Origin: Arachis hypogaea
Lineage: Eukaryota; Streptophyta; Magnoliopsida; Fabales; Fabaceae
Direction: 5' to 3'
DNA: 64,000 nucleotides
Assembly: GCF_003086295.3 (NCBI RefSeq)
Contig: NC_092041.1
Span: 94,699,827-94,763,826 of the forward strand
Shown here: positions 56,156-64,000 of the stretch, one piece after another
Layout of the letters: every line of letters begins with the position of its first letter
Numbering within the stretch: the first letter of the stretch is position 1
Notes under the pieces: model-generated
What the model was told of the DNA's origin: nothing
The model's database searches: none
What the model saw: the letters and a program-made list of their open reading frames with translations, nothing else
Program-made: the position numbers and the translations under genes

Positions 56156-57812
56156 TGGTGCACGAAATTGTGATCATCAATGGCGCCATCAACATGGTAC
56201 GCTCAATTGCAATCTCAACTCTTTATCACAACTTCGCACAACTAACCAGCAAGTGCATTGGGTGGTCCAAGTAATAAACCTTACGCGAGTAAGGGTTAAT
56301 CCCACGGAGATTGTTGGTATGAAGCAAGCTATGGTCATCTTGTAAATCTCAGTCAGGCGGATTCAAATAGTTATGGAGGATTAATGATTAAAAGATGAAT
56401 AAGACATAAAATAAAGATAGAGATACTTATGTAATTCATTTGTGAGAATTTCAGATAAGCATATGGAGATGCTTTGTCCCTTCTGTCTCTCTGCTTTCCT
56501 ACTGTCTTCATCCAATCCTTCTTACTCCTTTCCATGGCAAGCTGTATGTTGGGCATCACCGTTGTCAATGGCTACAGTCCCGTCCTCTCAGTGAAAATGT
56601 TCAACGCGCTCTGTCACAGCACGGCTATTCATCTGTCGGTTCTCGATCATGTTGGAATAGAATCCAGTGATTCTTTTGCGTCTGTCACTAACGCCCCACA
56701 ATCGCGAGTTTGAAGCTCGTCACAGTCATTCAATCCCTGAATCCTACTCAGAATACCACAGACAAGGTTTAGACCTTCCGGATTCTCAAGAATGGCCGCC
56801 AATGGATTCTAGCTTATACCACAAAGATTCTGATTAAGCAATCCAAGAGATATCCACTCAATCTAAGGTAGAACGGAAGTGGTTGTCAGGCACACGTTCA
56901 TAGGTGAGAATGATGATGAGTGTCACAGATCATCACATTCATCAAGTTGAGGAACAAGTGATATCTTAGAACAAGAATAAGCTAAATTGAATAGAAGAAC
57001 AATAGTAATTTCATTAATACTCGAGGTACAGCAAAGCTCCACACCTTAATCTATGGTGTGTAGAAACTCTACTGTTGAAAATACATAAGAACAAGGTCTA
57101 GGCATGGCTGAATGGCCAGCCTCCCAAAAAGGGTTCAATCATAAAAACATGATCAAAAGATGATCCGAAGATTGAAAGATTCTCCCTAATACAATAGCAA
57201 AAGGTCCTATTTATAGAGAACTAGTAGCCTAGGGTTTACAGAAATGAGTAAATGACGTAAAAATCCACTTCCGGGCCCACTTGGTGTGTTCTTGGGCTGA
57301 GCATTGAAGCTTCCATGTGTAGAGATTTTTCTTGGAGTTAAACGCCAGCTTTTGTGCTAGTTTGGGCATTTAACTCCCACTTTTGTGCCAGTTCCGGCGT
57401 TTAACGCCGGGAATTCTGAAGCTGAATTGGAATGCCTCTTTGGGCCATCAAATCTCGGGCAAAGTATGAACTATTATATATTTCTGGAAAGCCCTGGATA
57501 TCTACTTTCCAACTCAATTGAGAGCGCGCCAATTGGGCTTCTGTAGCTTTAGAAAATCCACTTCGAGTGCAGGGAGGTCAGAATCCAACAGCATCTGCAG
57601 CCCTTTTCAGCCTCTGAATCAGATTTTTGCTCAGGTCCCTCAATTTCAGCCAGAAAATACATGAAATCACAGAAAAATACACAAACTCATAGTAAAGTCC
57701 AGAAAAGTGAATTTTAAATAAAAAATAATAAAAATATAATAAAAACTAACTAAAACATACTAAAAGCATACTAAAAACAATGCCAAAAAGCGTATAAATT
57801 ATCCGCTCATCA
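56156..57812 (-). repeat. 5' LTR of element E (1657 bp)
   Basis: Ends TGGTGCACGA...CGCTCATCA. TATAAATA at 57208-57215. The palindrome array upstream is at about 57333-57413. Confidence 0.92.
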
Positions 57813-57817
57813 GTCTA

Positions 57818-58500
57818 ATTCAATAGAGATACCAGGCAGTTGATGAGGACGATGATGACTTTCCGGTTGACCATTCAGATGGGGATGAGGACGAGGATGA
57901 GGACGATGATGAGGATGAAGAGGATGATGAGGATGATGATGATAGGGGTGATGGTCTAGATGATGGTTCCGCGCCTAGTGCAGGTAAAACAATTTATTAG
58001 TTAGACTGGTTTGATTTGATTTGATTAGTTGGTTATGGAATTAGTTGGTTTGATAAGATTTAATTATTTTATTTGATTAGTTGGTTATTGAATTAGTCGG
58101 TTATCGAATTAGTTGATTTGATTAGTTGGTTACTGAATTGGTTAGTTATTGATTATTTGATTTGATTACTTAATTTGATTAGTTGGTTATCGAATTAGTT
58201 GAAATGATTAGTTGGTTATTGATAATTTGATTTGATTAGTTGATTTGATTAGTTGGTTATCGAATTAGTTGATTTGATTATTTGGTCATTGAATTATTTA
58301 GTTATTGATTATTTTATTTGATTAGTTGGTTATTGAATGTTTTCATAGGTACAACCACTAGCGAAAAAGGAAAAGGATACAACCTTAGAGTTGATCCCCC
58401 ACGTCAGAGCGCTAGTCGATATACCCCATCCGCTTTTAACCGGGTTGCAAGGAAATGCAAGAAATTATACAAAAATGTAAAACGGGCGATGAGAAAATGA
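57818..58500 (+). pseudogene. PMD gene of the MULE, 3' segment
   Basis: After element E an acidic exon (about 57868-57984: VDHSDGDEDEDEDDDEDEEDDED) ends at AG|GTAAAAC. After an intron the last exon (58350-58500) reads TTTSEKGKGYNLRVDPPRQSASRYTPS and KNVKRAMRK, TGA at 58498-58500. This Lys/Arg-rich C-terminus is typical of MULE-borne PMD proteins. Confidence 0.65.
58010..58330 (+). repeat. GATTAGTTGGTTAT minisatellite in a PMD intron
   Basis: Imperfect copies of GATTAGTTGGTTATTGAATT/GTTGATTT repeat across almost the whole intron, ending in a polypyrimidine-poor TTTTCATAG acceptor. Confidence 0.75.
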
Positions 58501-58839
58501 TGTCTATATCGAACCATGCTATTTAGAATGTGTTTGTTGCTTATTGTTTCCGGTTTGTTGAACTTATTTATGTAGAATGTGTTGGACTTATTTATTTAGA
58601 ATGTATTTGACTTATTTATGTATAATGTATTGGACTTATGTATTTAATGGACTTATTTATGTGATCAACTATGCTACTTTACTTTTCATCAGCACTCACA
58701 TTAAATTTTCAGTATATGAAAATCCCAAAGTCATACAATAACATCACACACGAAAGTCATACAATATATAAAATATTGAAAGTCATACACTAACTCGAGT
58801 GAGCAATATGGCTAGAGCTCTATTGGGTGGTCGCACCCA
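58501..58839. other. Spacer between the two convergent MULE genes
   Basis: AT-rich with loose repeats of GACTTATTTATGTA. It should contain both 3' untranslated regions. Confidence 0.5.
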
Positions 58840-61800
58840 AATTACTTGCACCCCCACGTTGACGACATTTACTACGGTTGTGGCTCTCGGCCCTGCATTG
58901 CTTACATTGCCTAGTTCCACGCAACATCCGAGTGTCCATCTCATTCAAGAAATGGGTCATCCTTGGCCGACCTTTGGATACCGTCTAAGGAATGGATTAC
59001 CTACAAATCGAGGTCCATGATAAACAGTCCATGTTGTGGGATTCTCGAGTGGCCTAAACCTAGCCATGTATACTCATCGAACTTGGTCCATCTTGTAGAC
59101 ATCGTGTACATACAATTGCCAATCCAGCCGTTGTTTTGCACAACAAGCAAACACATGTCGACACGGAAGTCAGTCAACTTTGAATTCACCACAGTCACAC
59201 CGTTGTCGATGGAGGTCCACTGCATACTCCACACCACTGGGACACTCACGCACTTCAAATACCTCATTCTGTCGGTCAAAGCAACTAACTTGGATGTTAC
59301 CCGCTACCCGTTGATTTGCATGCAGTTTGGAGGTTACAAGCTCGGAGAATACATGTCCTGAATTAATTCGAGCCTCAGTCTCGACTCTTTTTTGGGTGAA
59401 CAATTCATTAAGCATATAAAACGTTGCCTTAACAAGTGCAGTGACTGGAAGATTGCGAGCCCTTTTTAGTACCGAGTTGATGTATTCCACTAGATTGGTG
59501 GTCATATGACCCCATCGATATCCCCCATCAAATGCTAAAGCATACTGCTCACGTGGAATCCGATCCAACCAGTTGGTATAAGCCTCACCCCGCTAGCGTA
59601 GACGCTGATAACGTGTCTCTTACTCGCGAACTGTTCATGAGTATCCTGTCAATAAAAAAAAGACCCACGATAAACAACGTTCATCATAATAACTGAGTTC
59701 AAGAGTAAATGTAATCGTAACTATCATACCTATATTGACGATAAGCTTCTGCAGATACGATGCCTTGAACTTTCTCAAAAAATTGGACTCTATATGTCTG
59801 ATGCAGAACATGTGGAATGCTCTGGGAGGAGACCAAGCTCCGTTACTACGAGCAATTGCTGACCTAATGGAATCTTGCCGATCGGAGATAAGGCCCACAC
59901 CATTACATGTCATAACATGTTGTCGCAAGTTAATAAGAAAAAAGTGCCAAGCCTCAGATGTATCTCCTTCAACTATCGCAAATGCAATAGGAACGATGTT
60001 GTTGTTGCCATCCTGTGAGACTGCAACCAACAAAAAACCCTTGTATTTTCCATACAAATGAGTTTCGTCTACCTGCACTATTGGCTTGCAATGTCTGAAT
60101 ATTCTAATACAAGGGTAATAACTCCAGAAGACTCGGTGTAGTACACGAATATTAGGAACCAAATCATCTCCTGATACGCAGGCATTATTTCAAAGTGAAT
60201 AACTGCGGATGGCTCCTTGTGACACATGGCCTCAAACAATATCGGCAAGGCTTCGTACGAAGCTTCCCACCCTCTGAAAATTGACTCTACTACCTTCTGT
60301 TTTGCCAACCATGCTTTGCGATAACTTATGGTGTAGTTAAACTTTGCCTGTACTTCCACAATCACTGATTTCACCTTTATAGACAGGTCAACTTCTACCA
60401 ATGGCTTTATTGCTTCTGCAACTGTGTTGGAATCCAGCTTCGAATGATCTTGAGAAATGGTGGCCCTAGTACAGGTGTAACTAACATTGTACCTCCTTAT
60501 CTCCCAACAGAACTTTTTGGACATTTTGCTCACCCTGATCAGCAAATCACATCCTGCACCATACTGGGTGCATTTAGTATAGAATGTCGTCGGTTCTGAC
60601 TCATGTACCCGATAATCTACATCTCTGCGGATTGTATAATCTTTCATCGCCTTAATTACTACCTCCCTAGAACTGAATTCCATTCCCACGGTAAATTCAC
60701 CATCTGGCATAACGGGAAGCTTCATTGCAATCACATCACAAATTTTAGAGTTGTCAGAACTAATAATCTAATAAACTAATAATTATAGAACAATGGAAAA
60801 TGTAGTTGTCAAAATCGAGCCGGTAATCGAACCGGTCAGGTCACTGGGTCATTGGGTCACTGGTTCAACCAGTGGATCACTGGTTGAACCGATTGACCTG
60901 GTCCTATGTAAATAAAAAATAAAACAATAGTAAAAAATTTTTACTAACATTTTAAAAATATCTAGCTATTCTAAAACAATATGAAATAGGAACAATAGTA
61001 TTTTGTTAATTTCAAGGAGTTTGACCATCTTTGACCGGTTCACTTCGGATTTGAGCAGGTTGCACCGCTTCGTTGCCTTGTGTGGTCTCATCATGGGACC
61101 GGACCGGTCTAAGATCCGGTTCACCGATTTTTTGGCCGAACCGGTCAGTCCGATCGAACTGGCTATTCCGGTCCGGTTTTATTAAAAATGATGGGACATA
61201 CTACATCTCTCAGCATACATGTTTACTTCATAATTAAACATTTCACAATTACTAACTACATGCTATATTTTGCATATTTACCGTTGTCTTAACTATTTGT
61301 CCTAAACTCAAAACCCATGCACAAATCATACTTTAACAAATCTTAATTTAAATTGATGGCGCACCTGCATTTACATATTGAGGAAACTCCGATGCATGCA
61401 TGGTTTCCAAATCCAACTACCGCATGAAACTCGGCTCTACAAATGGCTGCTGGTTTGCTAGTGCATTTACCACATCCGCCATATCTGCCACCATAGCCTC
61501 GTCAGCTTGATCTTCGTCTACACCTGGATCAACGACCTCATAGTTACTTTCGAACTCTTCCTCACTATCATTGTTGTAATCTTCCAATTCAATATTTCAG
61601 TCCGCTGCAGATTGTTCGAACTCGATACACAGTTCGATGAACGATATTCGCGACCGACTTTCAAGATACACTGAAAACATTTCTTGCATGCTCGCTTCGT
61701 CGGTCACGTATTTCGTTTGAAATTGCACGAACCCACCAAAGACAGATATAGGATATCTGTACAAAATACACGACACTCTCCTAGATATTTGAGAATCCTT

Positions 61801-61953
61801 CTTCTCACAAATAACACCTTTCAATTCTTCATAAGACAGTGTGAAAGGAATTATAATATCTAATGGATTTTCACACACAAATTTCACTCATTCAGATGTT
61901 TGTAACAATATTTGGCCATCATAATACACTTTTAATCTCACTCTATCATCCAT
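58840..61953 (-). pseudogene. mudrA-type MULE transposase (decayed)
   Basis: Minus strand, ATG at 61953 (MDDRVRLKVYYDG). The N-terminal part contains KGVICEKKDSQISRRVSCILYRYPI and IELEDYNNDSEEEFESNYE. After an intron are the MuDR zinc-binding-like part (TKCTQYGAGCDLLIRVS) and the DDE transposase domain with VQVDETHLYGKYKG (Asp), GLISDRQDSI (Asp) and HIESNFLRKF. Then come a second intron at about 59730-59650, [23 protein letters not shown], a SWIM zinc finger ([15 protein letters not shown]) and a CCHC knuckle (CKQCRAESHNRSKC, near 58860-58910). Stops at 61887, 61595 and about 59171, and a frame change near 58985, make it inactive. A TATATATA stretch at 62055-62065 could be its TATA box. Confidence 0.8.
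60800..61190. repeat. CCGGTT-type dispersed repeat inside the mudrA intron
   Basis: Dense in CCGGT phrases: CGAGCCGGTAATCGAACCGG, TCACTGGGTCATTGGGTCAC, GGACCGGTCTAAGATCCGG and CCGGTCCGG at the right end. AAAATCG at the left and CCGGTTTTATT at the right are loosely inverted. It lies between mudrA exons. Related decayed copies are at 4471-4625, 8050-8600 and 32070-32240. Confidence 0.55.
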
Positions 61954-62070
61954 GATAGTAGAGAAGAAGAGAGGAAAGAGTAAGACGGTCTGCAGCAATT
62001 TGGAGAACGAGAGAGGAGGAAGAATATGAAGTGGATGCTCAATCTGGGTTTGGAAATATATATACATCAG

Positions 62071-62384
62071 AAATCGGACTTTCGACCGCTTCCTTGGGCA
62101 TTCGAAATTTTTGAACATTAAAATCGGACTGTCTGATTAGGGAACAGCCCGCTAAAAAAAATTGGACTACCTCAAATCGCTATGTCCGATTTAGGCTCCT
62201 CTCACATTTATTCTCAGAAGCCTTGAAATCGGTGGGTCCGATTTCCTTGGCCCAAACCACATACATCCTCTGTGCATGAAATCATTGGGTCCGATTTCTT
62301 TGCACCCAGCCATCCTTGAACCACAGATCGAACGATCCGATTTGTGTCACCTCTTTCCCTGCAAGAAATCGGACCGTCCGATTT
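62071..62384. repeat. Right-arm array of seven spaced palindromes in the MULE
   Basis: AAATCGGACCGTCCGATTT-type palindromes start at 62071, 62121, 62174, 62226, 62279, 62325 and 62366 (steps 50, 53, 52, 53, 46, 41). Both half-sites are kept in most copies while the centre and the spacers vary. The array lies upstream of mudrA, between its TATA region and the end of the element. Confidence 0.8.
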
Positions 62385-62492
62385 TCCTCTGTCACTTAAC
62401 AGCCGTCACAGCAATGTAAATCCCCCTACGATCCATAACCCGGCGTAACACCAATGTATATGTCATATCCAAAAAAATTAGCCGTCAAGGAC

Positions 62493-63668
62493 TACTATGT
62501 TATACTTTTGTCGATTTCAGGGAGATAATTGATGCAATTAGAATTTTGTGATTACTTTAGTGTACGTAAGACTACTTTAAAATTTAACTCTAACAAGAGA
62601 AAAATTTAAGTAATTTAAGTACCCAATATCCATTTTCAAGAGGAAAAATAGTTTCTCTAAATCTACCTCGTTATAATATAAAACATAGATCATTTTTGTT
62701 GAAAATCATAACTCAAATATCTCACACATGCATACTAAAATGTTTTTAAAGTAAAGATTTTATTAAAAACTATCCTAAACGTTTTAAATGTGATGAATGT
62801 CATAAATAGAACAAAGAATTGATTTCATACTTCTTAAAATTATCATACTGTTTTATTGAAACAAGGCATATCTCAGTAAAAGAATTGATTTCCTTAATAA
62901 AGGAACTGATTCCCTCAATAAAGGAATCAATTCTATGTTAAACGGAATGGTTGTTTGTTTCTTCCAAAAATAGAATCGACTCCACAATGCTATAATCGAT
63001 TCTTTGGTTAAAATTCCAAATTATTTGTGTATCGACCAATAAAAAATCGATTGGTTGGCAAAAGATCAATTTCTTCTTCTGCATAAAGTCTTCAATGGTT
63101 AATTTTAAGAAAAATGATCATTCTCGCCAACCCTGTAATATCTTTTAAGGTTCGAGATGCCTATAAATAGAGGTATCAAAACCATTTTCAATAACCAAGC
63201 ACCATTCTAAGCTATCATATTGGTTCATATCAACTTCTATATATTTACGAAGTAATTTTTTATAAATTTAAGAGATATAAAAAGTTTGGTTCATAAAACT
63301 TCCATTATATTCGTCTACTTTTTTTTAGAGAGTTTTTTACTTTTGACTTTGTGTATAACAAAATTATAAAGAAAGAATTATGTAGCTCTTTCTTGATTCT
63401 TGAAGTTGAGATTGCTTCAAGGTCCTTTAAAGCCGGTGTCTCTAATAGTTGACACCTAATAAAATATCGATTAGAAGTCTATAAATATATAAAGTACTCA
63501 TTATTGTAATGGTTTGTCAAATACTCATTGTGAACTTAATAAATAGTAAATAAATTTTCGATATATTTATAAAAAAAAAACTAGATATAAGTAAAAATAT
63601 GTGACGCAAGATGAATAAAATTTATGTTTATAATCTCTCTTTTCTTATCTCTTATTTAAATAAAAAAT
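62493..63668. other. Right flank, possible decayed LTR promoter
   Basis: No gene. Between 62830 and 63070 variants of GAATCGATTC/GGAATTGATT recur. Near 63163 a CTATAAATAG box is followed by a pyrimidine-containing leader. This could be part of an old copia-type LTR, but no LTR ends or primer site were found. Confidence 0.3.
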
Positions 63669-63825
63669 GTTATTTGTATATTAAAATTAGCTACTAAAAT
63701 CAACCACTAATATATTTGTATATAAATATATGTATAGTTTAATTTATTTTTAATATAATTTATATTTCAATATGTATTTTATATTTATAGCTAACTTTAA
63801 TGGCTGATTTTAGTGTACACATAAC
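63669..63825. mobile_element. AT-rich MITE with long terminal inverted repeats
   Basis: The left end GTTATTTGTATATTAAAATT pairs with the right end, whose reverse complement is GTTATGTGTACACTAAAATC. Homology continues into AGC. The centre is almost pure A/T. About 157 bp. The family and target duplication were not determined. Confidence 0.6.
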
Positions 63826-64000
63826 ATAATTCTATTTAAAAATTGTTTGTGGTGTTTTGTCAAGCATCTTGGATGCACTATAGCATAAAATTCTAAGCTT
63901 ATATTCAAAAGGGATGTATTTACATCGTTTGTGGTGTTTTCTCTAAATTACATCGTTTTGCTCTTTAGTCTTCGGGAAAGTATAAAAAGTCAATGGAATA
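63826..64000. other. AT-rich end of window, nothing recognised
   Basis: The last 175 bases show no coding or structural feature I can support. Confidence 0.5.

Larger units (their letters stand above)
47310..57812 (-). mobile_element. Element E: Athila-type element with gag-protease only
   Basis: 10,503 bp in minus orientation, LTRs 57812-56156 and 48969-47310, perfect 5-bp duplication GTCTA (47305-47309 and 57813-57817). The body keeps gag, protease, a short tail, ORF3 and the untranslated regions. RT, RNase H and integrase are absent. It must depend on other elements for copying and insertion. Confidence 0.92.
33581..62483. mobile_element. Mutator-like element carrying a PMD gene and a mudrA transposase
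   Basis: Flanked by a perfect 9-bp duplication GTCAAGGAC at 33572-33580 and 62484-62492, the length expected for MULEs. The ends are diverged inverted repeats: the left starts CACTTTTTTATTTTTGACATTGGG, and the right in reverse complement starts GGCTAATTTTTTTGGATATG and continues through TGACGGCT to the same AAATCGG palindromes. Inside are convergent genes: a plant mobile domain gene (+) and a mudrA-type transposase (-). Two retrotransposons account for about 21 kb of the 28.9 kb. Without them the element would be about 7.7 kb. Confidence 0.75.

Noticed and set aside
33572..62492. The 9-bp GTCAAGGAC repeat as chance
   Set aside because: It occurs exactly next to diverged inverted ends that lead into the same AAATCGG palindromes, and the length is right for a MULE, so chance is unlikely.
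62830..63240. Solo LTR of a copia element
   Set aside because: Only a TATA-like box and some repeated phrases are seen. No terminal TG/CA pair, primer site or target duplication could be established.

Overview
The window is plant nuclear DNA: AT-rich, intron-containing, and dominated by nested transposable elements. The element families and the two host genes suggest a dicot and most probably a legume such as Arachis (peanut). The genus is an inference from remembered repeat families, not something the sequence proves.

Host genes are confined to the left end. At 1167-2485 (+) are the last three exons of an HNH-endonuclease-domain protein; its 5' exons are not seen. A 176-bp hAT-type MITE with a perfect 8-bp target duplication sits in one of its introns. 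At 5059-3329 (-) is an apparently intact two-exon type III polyketide synthase of the PKSA/LAP6 (sporopollenin) type, with the family's conserved Cys-codon intron.

From about 9.3 kb to 32.07 kb lies a transposon nest. A CACTA element (29218-32069 and leftwards) carries Athila-type Ty3/gypsy element C. The LTR of C holds element D (19721-29153), and the gag of C holds element B, whose protease region in turn holds element A. The left halves of A, B, C and the CACTA element are all absent. One breakpoint at 9704/9705, next to a hAT terminus, would explain this.

From 33581 to 62483 is a second nest: a Mutator-like element (MULE) with a 9-bp target duplication. It carries a plant-mobile-domain (PMD) gene on + and a mudrA-type transposase pseudogene on -. 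Two retrotransposons, both with perfect 5-bp duplications, landed inside the PMD gene: a Tat-type Ty3/gypsy element (36120-46776) with dual RNase H and an antisense ORF, and Athila-type element E (47310-57812), which keeps gag-protease but has no RT, RNase H or integrase.

The most unusual signal is a set of GC-rich palindromes (core GGCGTTTAACGCC) in elements D and E. They recur with a spacing of about 31 bp in four places: LTR U3 just upstream of the TATA box, the 5' leader, inside gag (as a 63-bp, 21-codon repeat), and the 3' untranslated region. Related inverted repeats at about 70-bp spacing occupy the same U3 position in elements B and C. Other non-obvious structure includes a hairpin whose stem co-varies between families, amplification of the motif next to the 3' LTR, and an array of spaced palindromes in the MULE arm. 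No RNA genes were seen.
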